A stretch of 64,000 bases of DNA from Gossypium raimondii. Lineage: Eukaryota > Streptophyta > Magnoliopsida > Malvales > Malvaceae. The stretch is from assembly GCF_025698545.1 (NCBI RefSeq), contig NC_068570.1, positions 2,666,001 to 2,730,000 of the forward strand, written 5' to 3'. Position 1 is the stretch's first letter, and each line of letters starts with the position of its first letter. Of this stretch, positions 48,901 to 58,945 are shown piece by piece. The notes below the pieces were generated by a model. The model was given only the letters and a program-made list of their open reading frames with translations. It ran no database searches and was not told the origin of the DNA. A program made the position numbers and the translations under genes.

Positions 48901-49521
48901 TTGCCACAACAATTGCAGAATCTAACCTGTTTGCAGTCTCTAGAGATCAGTGAATGCCATGGCCTTTCTACCTCACCCCAGCATATCGATGGGTTAATTT
49001 CCCTCAAATATTTATCCATCGAGAACTGCAGTAACCTAAGATCATTACCCATTGGACTGCTACATCTTACTTCTCTCGAACATTTAACCATCATGTACTG
49101 TCCAAGTCTGGTGTGTTTGCCAACTGAGTGGCATAACCTTTCCATGCTGAGGAGTTTGTTCATTTTATGCTGCCCGGAGCTATCATTTTTGCCCGAAAGT
49201 GTTAAACATGTTACAACACTGCAAAATCTTGAAATACATGGTTGTCCGGGTTTACACATGTTGCCAGAGTGGATTGCAGATCTTTCGATTCTTAGGTCTT
49301 TGGCAATATCAGATTGTCCTAATTTGAACTCACTTCCAGAAGGTTTTCAGAGCCTGGACACCCTTCAACGTCTCTCGATTCATGAATGTCCAAGGCTTGA
49401 AGAGCATTGCAAGAAAAACGTAGGTAAGGATTGGCCCAAAATAGCTCATATTCCACATATTTACATCGGATCACCAGAGCTCGGAAAAGTTAATAATGTT
49501 GCTAGCAGCTCATCGCGTTAA
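45985..49521 (+). CDS. CC-NBS-LRR disease-resistance-like protein (RGA type), copy 1
   Basis: A single exon encodes 1178 residues. An N-terminal Rx-type coiled coil (MAEIVLCPILQVVFEKLASR, with DADDLLEEF at about 75-83) is followed by a complete NB-ARC: P-loop GLGGLGKTT (198-206), kinase-2 LLVLDDVW (about 274-281), RNBS-B GSKVIVTTRS (about 301-310), GLPL as GGVPLAA (364-370), RNBS-D CFMYCSIFP and MHD in CRMHDLIHD (about 502). From about residue 560 come some 20 leucine-rich repeats, then the family tail DWPKIAHIPHIYIGS. Such proteins are intracellular immune receptors that bind ADP/ATP. All nucleotide-binding motifs are intact. It has no TIR or integrated decoy domain. It converges on its paralogue at 50854-54330. 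The effector recognised cannot be inferred. Confidence 0.95.
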   Translation: MAEIVLCPILQVVFEKLASRFLKEIADRCGFKDEIKKLQRTLGAIQTVLQDAEEWQATDKSSKLWLSELREVAFDADDLLEEFGPEAMIQENDNSLTEQVTNIVPSLRPFITYLKKLPELKQIRERLDELLAERSNFKLKRKDGDKAIKSQQKRETGSFVIESEVIGREEDKEKIVDMLQLTAESRANEVVSVIPIVGLGGLGKTTLAQLVYNDERVMGNFELRMWVSVNDDFHVRKIVNLMIESATRRRCDDLIGMDVLQSKLRDLLFKRRYLLVLDDVWNEDADEWDKPKSLLKLGAEGSKVIVTTRSAKVAAIMGTVSSHHLKGLSHDECWGLFKQRAFANDQEDYANLLPIGKQIVRKCGGVPLAAKALGSLMRFKREPDEWLSVQENEIWNVCEDENGILPALRLSYSHLPLHLKGCFMYCSIFPKNYVIKKEKLIHLWIAEGLIQSCQYPLRGTQSRKEGTSLENSGSNYFNELMWMFLFEEVKKNSDGNVVECRMHDLIHDLAKSVAGEEFFIFERGCLPKNLARVRYSSVVCHSESCTIPEALYEAKKLRTLIFLFSNGDSGEIPAKLFTHFRNLRVLDLSCSGIKRLQSTVSCLKHLRYLDLSNTFIATLPETIGSLCKLEVLNISGCSDLTGLPRNLASLYMLRHLIINDCERLTCLPDNIGKLLHLQTLPIFIVSNKTDNFKQLARLPLRGELTIKNLEDVKKETRAVILGMKNLHSLELSWGDDHKRLDLNVQNDSNCKLGENVLDCLQPSKNLKHLSIKGYPGIHLPSWIKTPSLPVLTKIVLMNCKRCEHLPALGQLPVLEIIHMRGMDCVKNIGREFYGENKKKLFASLKELSLIDFPDLEFWWGGGEEFPSLVKLIINKCPKLMNMPRFAALRHLELQSCNESILMSAGNITSLSVLIIGGFNGQLILLDNLLRNNVHLLSLTVSSCPNLCCIPQSLGSLVSLTSLTIRWCDELSSLPQQLQNLTCLQSLEISECHGLSTSPQHIDGLISLKYLSIENCSNLRSLPIGLLHLTSLEHLTIMYCPSLVCLPTEWHNLSMLRSLFILCCPELSFLPESVKHVTTLQNLEIHGCPGLHMLPEWIADLSILRSLAISDCPNLNSLPEGFQSLDTLQRLSIHECPRLEEHCKKNVGKDWPKIAHIPHIYIGSPELGKVNNVASSSSR

Positions 49522-49556
49522 TGTCGAATACAAACAAAAACCTGATCGTGCTGTTG

Positions 49557-49695
49557 GTATGTCAACTTCATTCTGCCGTTGCATCTCATTAGTTTTTTCT
49601 ATTATCTTCTATTTTTTTCCTTGTTCCTCCACTGTGTTGCTGCTATTGATAACTATGGGGTTCCTCAAGTTTTGTAACTGATGAATTCTTGCAGA
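49557..49695 (+). other. Possible 3' UTR intron of NLR copy 1
   Basis: A donor GTATGTCAAC at 49557 lies 35 bases after the stop, and an acceptor TTCTTGCAG ends at 49695, with a pyrimidine-rich stretch between. Splicing would not change the protein. The donor is closer than about 50 bases to the stop, so decay triggered by it is not expected. This is inferred from sequence only. Confidence 0.35.
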
Positions 49696-50138
49696 CAAGT
49701 ACGGCAACCCTGAACCGGCAATGCCGCTCGTAAATGGTACTCTCCCATTGAATTAATTGATAAAGATACAAAGAGAGTATGGATCCACTTATACTGTAAA
49801 ATCATTTGGTACAAATTCATGATGCATGAAGGTGTCTTTCAAGAGATGATCGTGTGCGTAATGGGCATGAGTTTTCGTTCGGGGTTGCCTGTAGAATCAT
49901 TTGTACTGCTGCCTTCGGCCCACCGTATGTACCGTTTTTGGGTTTTGAACTTTCAATGAACTTCGTCTTCCCATTTGCCTAATTGTTTTTAAGTTGAATC
50001 ATTCCTTATTTATATATGTAATACAAACAATTATGGAAATATGTGAAAATAATTATTATCAATATGATAATATTTCTGTACCTATCTTTCTTTCTTTTTA
50101 TGCAGCCAAGTTTTCACTTTGTAAATACACACAAAATG

Positions 50139-50478
50139 ATAAAAGTACTATAGAGACCCTTGTATTAATAGTTGAATTGTACTTAAAAGTGAACAGATCA
50201 GTCTTTGTATGTTAGATCAAAAAATAAATTGATCTTTCTATTAAAAATTTTCAATTTCTACTATTAGCATGAGGTAAAAGTGGCATCGCTACAAGTTACT
50301 TTCGGTTATTCTATTAATCACGTCGGTTTTAACTTTATAAATGGATGAAACTTTTTAATAAAAATGATCAATTTACTTTATGATTTAACATATAAGAATT
50401 AATTTGCACATTTTTCGAATAGATGGGTCAAAATGCAATCTCACTTCTAGTACAGGAACCAAGACTCAAATTTTTACA
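50139..50478. mobile_element. Mutator-type MITE between the NLR genes (degraded)
   Basis: The left arm GATAAAAGTACTATAGAGACCC and right arm CTAGTACAGGAACC...TTTTTAC match the termini of the 60330-60706 copy. The interior shares TGTATGTTAGATCAAA, a GCATGAGGTAAAAGTGGCA segment and CAAAATGCAATCTCAC. The ends are worn and no target duplication is evident. Confidence 0.6.
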
Positions 50479-50669
50479 CTTGATATTTGAAATATCTACA
50501 GTAGTAATTTGTTTCTAAAGAAATATCTACAAGAACATCATCCATTGCTGAACTCGTTGGTCTTGCTTCAACTACATTAATAAGCAAGCAATTGCAGTTC
50601 CCAATCTGCAATTTGTTCAAGACATTAAAGAAACCCTTAGTAAGACTAGATAAAAATAATATACATTTG

Positions 50670-50790
50670 TACATACATACATACATACATCGCCATGCAC
50701 ATACATGCATGCATGCATACATACATACATACACATACGTGCATGCACATACACACATACACATCACGCACGCATCCATACATAATACAT
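50670..50790. repeat. Compound (ACAT)n/(GCAT)n microsatellite
   Basis: Runs of TACATACATACATACAT, CATGCATGCATGCATAC and CACATACACACATACAC alternate here. The tract is about 65-185 bases beyond the stop codon of NLR copy 2, probably in its 3' UTR or just past it. Confidence 0.9.
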
Positions 50791-50853
50791 GCATGAAATG
50801 GAAAGTAAAGAACTGGCAAAACAGATAGCAATGAAAGGAAATTTTGCAGACCT

Positions 50854-53800
50854 TTAATGAGATGAGCTGCCTTGGGACTCTCTTGATCCAATATAGACAT
50901 GAGCAACATGGCTTAATTTAGGCCAATCTTCACCAATATCCTTCCTGCACCTCTCTTCCAGAGCTGGACATTCTAGAATAGACAAATGCTGAAGTGAAAC
51001 AAAAGATTGCAGACCACTTGGGAGGGAACTTAGATTATGACAATCTGATAATGCCAAAGATCTAAGTGAGGGTAGCTCTGATATCCATTCCGGCAGAGCG
51101 AGCAGACCTGGGCAGCTGCGGATTTCTAGATTCTGCATTGAAGATACATATTGCAACCCATTGGGGAGACATTTCAGCTCCGGACAGTTCAAAATCGATA
51201 AACTCTTGAAGCTCGACAGATGTTGGAAACTGTCGGGTAGAGAAGCCAAATTTGGACAGTACATTATGGTTAAGTGCTCAAGGGCTGTAAGGAACTGCAA
51301 CTCTATTGGTAAGGACTTGAGATTACTGCACATCTCGATTGATAATGATCGTAGGGACCGCAGGCCTTGTATATTCTCGGACAAGGAAACAAGACTAGGA
51401 CATTCAATGATCTCCAGGGACTCCAACAGGGTAAGATTTTGCAATCCTCGAGGTAATGAATGTAGCTGTTCACACCAGCAAATTGCTAATGATTTCAGGC
51501 TGGTGAGTTTCCCTAAACTTGGAGGGATAGAGTGAAGTTTTGGACAAGAACTAATCTTAAGAGACATGAGAAGAGGATTGTTTTGGAGCAGCTTCTCCAA
51601 GAAGATCAAGTGCTCTACAAAATCCGCTACCACAAGGGTGCTTAGAGAAGTCAGGTTAGATGCCGACCGTAGTACCATATCGTTGCAGCTGTGCAGCTCC
51701 AGATGTTGAAGCGATGGCATCCATGGCATGTTTTGCAACTTGGAGCATTTCTTGATTGTCAATTTGACCAAAGAAGGGAATTCTTCTCTCCTGTTGAAAC
51801 CCCACCAGAATTCTAGAGAAGGGAAATCTATTAGTGTTAGCACTTCTAATGAAGGGAATGGTCTACCCGTGCTTTCTCCATAGAATTCGGCTCCAATGTT
51901 TTTCACCGCTTCCATCCCTTGCAAGTACAGGACCTTAAGGCGAGGAAGCTCTCCCAACAAAGGGAGATATTTACATCTATGGCAGTTAATCAACTTGAGT
52001 TCAATTATATTTGGTTTCTGAACGGTCATCCATCTAGGCAAGTAGATTCCCTGGTACCCTCTGATAGACAACTTTTCAAGAAATTGATGTGGCTGGAGGT
52101 GGTTGAGCACTTCTAGCCAGTCATCATTGGAAATGCTGTCATTTAGACTGTTAACATCACTTTCCCAACATAGACTCAGTGACTGAAGGTTTCGTTTTCC
52201 GATCAAGTTAGCTTCCATTGCCTCTGTTGCATCCCGTACATTCTGTAACTGTCTAATATTAAGCTCTCCACCAAGGTTTAGATTTTGCAGCTGGTTAAGA
52301 TGTTGACCTTCACCATTTCCAACAATAAACGTATGCAATGTTCGAAGGTACTCAAGTTTTCCTATCCAAGGGGGCATTGTAATGAGTCTTTCACAGCCAT
52401 TTATCATCAAATGTCTCAGTTTATACAATTTGACTATATCACATGGTAGTGCAGTGAGATTATAGCAATCGGAAAGGTTCAACACTTGCAAGTTACGAAG
52501 GTTGCAGATACCTTCCGGCAAATTTTCGATATGGGTGTTAGAGATGTCGAGATATCTCAAAAATATAGTGGAAGAAATCGAATCATGCAGCTTTTTTATG
52601 CCACTACCACTTAAATCCAGGACCCTCAAATGTCTAAAACTTGAAAAAATTTCACTAGGAACTTCTCCAAGGTCACCTTTTGGGAGCAATAAGAGGAGTG
52701 ATCGTAACTTTTTTGCTGCATACAAAGCTTCAGGGACTGTATATAAGTTGAAATTACAAACCACTGTTGAATGACGAACTTCAGATAGATCTTCTGTCAT
52801 ATTATCATGCTCCAACCTCTTGAATTCATGTCCCACTATTGACTGTGCAAGATCATGAATAAGATCATGCATCTTGCAATGGGTTATGTAGCCACTTCCA
52901 CTCCTTTGAACGTCTTGAAAGAAAAACATCCATACCAAATCCTCGAAATATTCGTTTCCCAAATATTCTAATGACCTTCTTCCTTCCGGTGATTGAATTA
53001 CACCGGCTGCAATCCACAACTGGATTAACTTCTCTCGTTTTATTATGTAATTCCTAGGAAATATTGCGCAGTACGCAAAGCAAGCTTTCAAATGTGATGG
53101 TAAGTGGCTATAACTCAATCTTAAGGCCGGTAAAATTCCATGTTCGGTTTGGGATACATCCCAAAGATCACTCTCTTGAACAATCAACCACTCTCTTTCG
53201 TTTCGTTTGAATCGCATTAAGCTTCCCAAAGTCTTTGCAGCTAAAGGCACACCACCACACTTCTTGACAATTTGCTTACCGATTGGAAACAAATTGTGAT
53301 GTTCCTTTCCGTTACTTCCAAAAGCTCGTTGCTTGAACAAACCCCAACAATCATCATCTGATAAACCTTCCAATTGATGTGTGTACACCGATTCCATTAT
53401 CAATGCCACTTTTTTACTACGTGTAGTGACGACGATTCTACTCCCTTCCACACCGTTTCTCAGTGACATCCGTAACTTCTCCCATTCCACGTCGTCTTCG
53501 TTCCAAACATCATCCAACACTAACAAGTACCTCTTCCCGAGAAGCAACTCTTGTAATCTAAGCTGCAATACATCCATCCCCAAAACATCACATCTACTTT
53601 TACTAACAGATTCTATAATGGAAACCATGATTTTCCCAACATCAAAATCATCATTAACACAAACCCAAATCTTCAAATCAAAATACGATACCACTATGGG
53701 ATTATTATACACTAATTGACCAAGTGTTGTCTTCCCAATACCACCCAAACCAACAATGGAAACAACTGATACATCCCCCATTGAAGACCCATTATGGCTT

Positions 53801-54330
53801 GATAATAATTCTTCTATTACCCTAACTTTATCATTTTCTCTCCCAAAAACCTCTGATTCAACTATAAAAGACCCAGTTTGCCTTACCCCTCTTTTTCTAA
53901 TAACCTTATTACTCAAATTGAAACTAGACATTTCTTCAGCTAAAACCTGTAATGTCTCCTTGATTTGTTTTAATCTGGGTAATAAATCTATACAATCAGC
54001 TGCTTTTACCAAAGAAGGTATAAAAGAACGTACCTGTTGAGCAATGGTACTATGGTCCCTATATTGAATAGATTGAAGAGAGAATTCGTCAAGCAAATCT
54101 TCCATTTCATAAGCAACTTCTTTAAGTTCAGTTAACCAAATTGTGAGAGCTTTATTGGTTAATTGTTGCTCTTCAGCATCTGCAAGTACTGCTTGAATTA
54201 TAAATAAGATTCTTTGAAGCTTCTTTACCTCTTTTTTGAGGCCAAGTCTGTTGGCAATCTCGTTTATTAAAGGGTTGGCTAATTTTTCAAAGACTACTTG
54301 TAGAAGAGGAGATACAATTACGTCGGCCAT
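50854..54330 (-). CDS. CC-NBS-LRR disease-resistance-like protein (RGA type), copy 2
   Basis: A single exon on the minus strand encodes 1158 residues, paralogous to the gene at 45985-49521 over its whole length. An Rx-type coiled coil (MADVIVSPLLQVVFEKLA, with EMEDLLDEF at 75-83) precedes the P-loop GLGGIGKTT (194-202), kinase-2 LLVLDDVW (269-276), RNBS-B GSRIVVTTRS, GGVPLAA (359-365), RNBS-D CFAYCAIFP (417-425) and MHD (487-489). The leucine-rich repeats start near residue 545. The tail is DWPKLSHVAHVYIGS. All switch motifs are intact, so it is likely a functional receptor gene. Compared with copy 1 it lacks about 15 residues between RNBS-D and MHD, where copy 1 has SCQYPLRGTQSRKEGTS. The partner effector is unknown. 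Confidence 0.95.
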   Translation of the reverse strand: MADVIVSPLLQVVFEKLANPLINEIANRLGLKKEVKKLQRILFIIQAVLADAEEQQLTNKALTIWLTELKEVAYEMEDLLDEFSLQSIQYRDHSTIAQQVRSFIPSLVKAADCIDLLPRLKQIKETLQVLAEEMSSFNLSNKVIRKRGVRQTGSFIVESEVFGRENDKVRVIEELLSSHNGSSMGDVSVVSIVGLGGIGKTTLGQLVYNNPIVVSYFDLKIWVCVNDDFDVGKIMVSIIESVSKSRCDVLGMDVLQLRLQELLLGKRYLLVLDDVWNEDDVEWEKLRMSLRNGVEGSRIVVTTRSKKVALIMESVYTHQLEGLSDDDCWGLFKQRAFGSNGKEHHNLFPIGKQIVKKCGGVPLAAKTLGSLMRFKRNEREWLIVQESDLWDVSQTEHGILPALRLSYSHLPSHLKACFAYCAIFPRNYIIKREKLIQLWIAAGVIQSPEGRRSLEYLGNEYFEDLVWMFFFQDVQRSGSGYITHCKMHDLIHDLAQSIVGHEFKRLEHDNMTEDLSEVRHSTVVCNFNLYTVPEALYAAKKLRSLLLLLPKGDLGEVPSEIFSSFRHLRVLDLSGSGIKKLHDSISSTIFLRYLDISNTHIENLPEGICNLRNLQVLNLSDCYNLTALPCDIVKLYKLRHLMINGCERLITMPPWIGKLEYLRTLHTFIVGNGEGQHLNQLQNLNLGGELNIRQLQNVRDATEAMEANLIGKRNLQSLSLCWESDVNSLNDSISNDDWLEVLNHLQPHQFLEKLSIRGYQGIYLPRWMTVQKPNIIELKLINCHRCKYLPLLGELPRLKVLYLQGMEAVKNIGAEFYGESTGRPFPSLEVLTLIDFPSLEFWWGFNRREEFPSLVKLTIKKCSKLQNMPWMPSLQHLELHSCNDMVLRSASNLTSLSTLVVADFVEHLIFLEKLLQNNPLLMSLKISSCPKLHSIPPSLGKLTSLKSLAICWCEQLHSLPRGLQNLTLLESLEIIECPSLVSLSENIQGLRSLRSLSIEMCSNLKSLPIELQFLTALEHLTIMYCPNLASLPDSFQHLSSFKSLSILNCPELKCLPNGLQYVSSMQNLEIRSCPGLLALPEWISELPSLRSLALSDCHNLSSLPSGLQSFVSLQHLSILECPALEERCRKDIGEDWPKLSHVAHVYIGSRESQGSSSH

Positions 54331-55780
54331 TAGTGAAAAAAAAATTGAAACAAGTGGAGATGATGGATTTTAATGCTGATTGTTCATATTTGGTGCTATC
54401 AAGAGAGAAGGAACTGTCACTTGTCGGGGAAACGTTTAACTTTGGTAAAATTTTGATATTAGACGCTGTATTTTGAGTATGATATGGATTTCCTGCCTTT
54501 AATTTAATTTGATCAATTTTAGTCCTTATATTCCCCGTTATATGAACTAGATCGGATCAAGACTCTACCAAGGTATTAGTCTGGAGAAAGACTTCAGACC
54601 AGTTGAGTTATGAACCGATACAAAGCAGTTGAATTGATTTTTAATATTTTTGTAAATTTTTTAATGATTTATTTAATTGAACCGTCCAGACTACGAATTA
54701 GTAGCCAGACTAATTCGACCACCATTCCGATTCTGAAAACCTTGCCTGTGCTTTTAAAATTTATTGATTTTAGTCATTGTACTTTTCAAATATTGAAACT
54801 TTAGTCTTACCAAATGATAAGAGTTAAATCTATTTGGTTAAATTCTACTATTAATCTTGTATTATGTGTAAAGTTGTAGTTTTAGTTTATGTTCTTCAAT
54901 TGTATTATTCTTAGTCGCTATATTTTTGAATCCGAAGGTTCAATCTTAATGCAAAACGACAAAAGTTAAATCTATTAACTTATTTTCTTGTGAATAATAT
55001 ATAGAAATAATAAGTGAAATCACATTACACATACAATAATCTGATTATCGCATCACATTTTGAAAATAAAATAAATAGCTTTAATAGCTACCATTTGGGC
55101 AAGACCAAAATTTTAAAATTCTAAAACTATAAGTACTGAAAATGACCAAATTGAAATATAGTGACTAAATCCATAATTTACGCATAATATGGGGACTAAT
55201 AGCAGAATTTATCCTTTAAATTTCCTGTGGCGTAGGTAAGTGGAGACTTTTGGTTGGAATTGGAAGACTTGATGAGCCGCCACGCCATTGCTATCTGGTT
55301 CCCAGTTTCCTGGCTACTTCCATATAATTATGTGAATCAATAAATTACATGACTAACTTATTCATAAAAGTCAACAATTTAATTTTGAAATAAGTAAATT
55401 TATAAAGAATTAGATGATCTCACATGGTGAAAAAATCTGGCACCAGGACATGAGGATGCAGCTTCAAGGGCTACCCCATCGGAGCAGAAAGGATAGACGA
55501 GGAGTGTGGCCAGAAGGAATGGACGTAGGTTCCCCCATCCATATGGCCAGAAGGATGCAGCTTCAAGTTGCCAAAAGAAACATATCGGGAATGGACGATC
55601 TGCATTAATATAAGAGCTATATGAGGAACATGAGAGCCTCTGATGCCCTCAAGTGCAAGTTGTTTCCCCTCATCCATATGCATAGAGACACATTGGCTCT
55701 TAATTTTTATCTCAATTTGTGACTGCAAATACATGACTGGAAGTGATCAACTCCTCCATGTCTGCATGGCAGTGGTGTAG
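54331..55780. other. Upstream region of NLR copy 2 with dispersed repeats
   Basis: The promoter of copy 2 lies here. From 54760 to 55210 is a dispersed repeat whose other copy (28035-28960) was split by a hAT MITE; shared phrases include GTTAAATCTATTTGGTTA and TTTTAGTTTATGT. From 55430 the sequence is more G+C-rich, with GGATGCAGCTTCAAG occurring at 55455 and 55553, and passes into the Gypsy fragment. No independent gene is seen. Confidence 0.45.
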
Positions 55781-56250
55781 TTTCTTCGACTAATGTTGGC
55801 AGGATCCTCGAATTGTGAAAGTGTGTTACATTGGCAGTGTCGTGAAAGCCTTTCAACAAATGGAATTGGACAAGCAGCAAGTAAAGAAGGCTAACTCCAT
55901 CTATGGGTTTACTAATCAAAGCAATGAGGTGAAAGGGTCGATCATGCTTCTAGCCACTCTTGGGAAGGAGAACCAACCATCAGCATACAAGGCTACTTTT
56001 AGGCGTCCACCGCTCAAAGTGGCCCTAACAACCTTCTGCATGCAGGCAAAATTCCTCACCTCAAAAAGGGGAACCAGAAGGGCAGAGGCAGATTAGCATG
56101 TAGCAAGGCAGTGCCACATTGTGTCATTACAAATGGCATGAACCCAAGCAAAAAAGGAACCATTTGGTGCCCGCCTTGAGAGACACACAATCAACAACTT
56201 TCAAGGAGAAATTAGGTGTTCAATGCAGAGCCAACAGGGAAAATTGAAAA
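55780..56250 (+). pseudogene. Gypsy retrotransposon gag-protease fragment
   Basis: The frame at 55815-56096 reads ...QQMELDKQQVKKANSIYGFTNQSNEVKGSIMLLATLG, then PSAYKATFRRPPLKVA and TFCMQAKFLTSKRGTRRAEAD. In Ty3/Gypsy polyproteins the retroviral-type aspartic protease region has the layout '(M)G...L..IYGF.G..V.V.G.I.LPVTLG...PSAYNAILGRP', followed by KFPT and RGDQ. The fragment matches this order but lacks the usual active-site DNGSS segment in frame, has lost part between LG and PSAY, and has no reverse transcriptase after it. It is a dead fragment, probably of a Tat/Ogre-like element. Confidence 0.65.
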
Positions 56251-58495
56251 CGTCTACTTACAACCAGGTTTGTCAATTATTATTATTTTTTTATGGAGTT
56301 ATTACTTTTAATTTTAAATTAATTCAAATATTTGTTTCCAAAGCAAAAGAAAATAAAATAAAATTTTGCAATAATTTTTCCATCCTTTCTTAATGTACAA
56401 AGTATAGTTATTGTTGATTTTTTTTTATTTCATGATATCAATAAATTTATGGCTTAAAATGATTTACTTGATCAAAGTCTTTCTTATCGTGATTGTCATT
56501 TCTTTACTTTGAATATTACTTTGTTGTGTAAACTATTGAATTTTTCATATGTTTCTATTTTAATCATCGAACTATGAAAATTTTTAATTTGATCATTAAA
56601 CTATTCGAATTCAATTTTTAGTGCCACTAAATCTGAAAAGGATGGATGGCGTGGCTAGTATAATCTACATGAATAGTCATTAAACTATGACAGTGTTTCT
56701 TGGTCACTCAACTATAAAATTTTTTTTGATTTAATCGTTAAAGTTTTCGAAATTAAATTTTTTAGTCGCCGTGCCATTAAGTTGATAACGGAAATTTGAT
56801 GTAACCTTTTTTTATTGACTTAATAACAATATTTTTTTGTTCAATATTTGTACATTCTATCAATTTAGTCCTAATTCTAAAAATAAATAAATTTGGCCCT
56901 AATCATTCTTACTAGCATTTGGTGCTAGTGCTTGTATAAATAGTTTTGGCAATTGTCAATGTAAATTACAGTTCAAGTTAATCAAGTTAATATCCGAAAA
57001 ATTTAATCAAAAATTCAAATTTTGAATTAAATCAAGTTATTCAGTCAACTCGAATAAAAATCAAAATTTTCGATCTAACTCAAATATAAATTACACAAAT
57101 TATCTAAAAATCCGAATAAGAAAATACAAAACTTCACCATTTTGATAAATATTTACTTTCTAAAGTTAAAAGTCAAAACCATTCAGTTTAAAGACAAAAC
57201 TATATTATTTTAATAAATGTTTACCCATTGAGTATAAACGATAACATTAGTTAACTCGAAATTTTTTACTCACTTTAATTAAAAAAATTTAAATTAAATT
57301 CTGTTGCTAAAATAGGATTATCAACTCAATTAACCCAAAATTTTTTAAATCGATTCGACTCGACTTAATCGAATACAAACCCCTAGGGGTGTCTTTCTTA
57401 GTAAGGTCCACCACATGAGAACCAACCAATTATGAATAAAAAAACATATGTTTTACATTATGGAAAGATTGAAGAAAACGTATTTAAAATTGACCATTCA
57501 AGTACAGAGGTTGAATATTAGATTCTGGCATTTTTTTCAAAATTAACGATTTAATATAAAAATAATTTAGGTGTAAAATGTTGTACAAAAATAATATATT
57601 TTCTATAATGATGCCATCATTCCATTAACGACACCACCCAATCATCATTTAGCAACCATCAATTTTAAAAAAAATCGAGTGCACATAATTAAAATTCATT
57701 CAATTTGTTGTTTTATTCAAATATGACGAACAAAACAAGACATAAATATATAAATTAAATTTTATTTGATTTTAAAAATAAAAATAAAATATTAAAAAAA
57801 TTGATTATATAAAAAAATCAAACCGGTGATATTACTAGTTAATTGATTATATATAGAAGGGACCTTAAAAGAAGTGAATAATAGTGAAATGACTGTAAAA
57901 TGAGAACAGTATATAGTCAGATGTTCCTTTTGTAGTTTTAACTTGTTTTTTTTATGCTTCGTCAATGTGTCGGTCTGGGTATCCAAATGAAAGTACCCAA
58001 TTCGTTCGAAGTTTCAACCAAGATAATTGACATTGTCTTCAAAGTTTTTCCTTCACCATCAACGTGAGTCTTCAAAGTTAATGAGCTATCGGTTAGGTTG
58101 GTGAGGGTTCAAGGTTTAAACGATATGAAGGAGCGAGCAGAGTGGTGGTGCTGGAATTTGGAGTTAGTGAAGATTGAGGGGAATGGTGACGAGTTTAGTA
58201 AGGGGTGGAGCTTTGGAATGAGGGTATGTAGATTTTCGTAAGGTAATGGGTGAATAGCTGTAGTGATGGTGAGGGTTGAAGATGATTTGGACTGTAAGGT
58301 GGCAAAGGGTTTTTAGGACTTAAAGAAACAATTCTCTCTTTTTCTGTTTTTTGCAATGAGATACAAAAAGTATAATGGGCGTAACCAAAAAGAAATTTTA
58401 GGGTTTCAAACATGATTCCACAATTTGGTTATTTTAGAGATTCAGCGACAAGCACAAGGCTATGATCTTTCTAACCAATTTATATAATCAATATC
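56251..58495. other. Intergenic, repeat remnants, no gene seen
   Basis: At 56545-56800, 'TTTAATCATCGAACTATGAAAA'-type phrases occur twice in diverged tandem (near 56580 and 56705). At 56960-57400, AACTCGAA/CGATTCGACTCGA blocks and a terminal CCCCTAGGGG identify a decayed relative of the hAT element at 20212-21415. ORFs at 57792-57986 and 58195-58413 have no recognisable features. Confidence 0.45.
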
Positions 58496-58897
58496 AGGGT
58501 TGAGTAAAATTCGATTCGATTCGAAAAATTTGATAAAAAATTAAATTATTCGAAAATCAGAATAAGAAAAGGTAAAATTACGTCGTTTTGATAAATGTTT
58601 AATTTTTCTAAAGTTAAAGTCAAAATCATAAGTTAAACAACAAAACTATGTCGTTTTAATAAACGTTTACCCATTAAATTAAAAGGCAAAATAATTTTAT
58701 TGTTTATATAGTTAAATAATATTTTACTTCGTTTACTATGTAAATACAACAATGAGTATAAATAATAGGATTCGTTAACTCGACTCGATTCAATTCAATT
58801 CAATTCGAAAAAATTTTAAATTGATTTCGGTTGCTAAAATATGGTTCATCAACTCGACTAACTCGAAATTTTGACTCGACCAAATGCTCATCCCTAA
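58496..58897. mobile_element. Short hAT-type MITE, relative of 20212-21415
   Basis: The left end AGGGTTGAGTAAAATTCGA and right end CGACCAAATGCTCATCCCTA are inverted and match the TAGGGGTGAGC family. The interior is cut down to about 400 bp and contains TCGATTCGATTCG and AACTCGACT blocks. A clear 8-bp duplication was not found. Confidence 0.6.
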
Positions 58898-58945
58898 CTT
58901 CAATAACCAAAATAGAAATACATGAAAAGTTCAGTGACTAACGAG

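Larger units (their letters stand above)
49696..50853. other. Spacer between the convergent NLR genes
   Basis: The spacer contains probable 3' UTRs of both genes, a Mutator-type MITE remnant (50139-50478) and a compound microsatellite (50670-50790). ORFs in the microsatellite on both strands are low-complexity artefacts. Confidence 0.5.

Noticed and set aside
48480..49259. Long antisense ORFs within NLR copy 1 (also antisense in copy 2)
   Set aside because: They are shadows of the leucine-rich repeat coding sequence and have no protein similarity of their own.
50592..50909. His/Thr-rich and Cys/Met/Val-rich ORFs on both strands
   Set aside because: They are translations of the ACAT/GCAT microsatellite and have no domain or independent start context.
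55414..55608. 64-codon ORF rich in Arg and Met
   Set aside because: It lies at the edge of Gypsy-derived sequence, contains an internal repeat and has no recognised domain.
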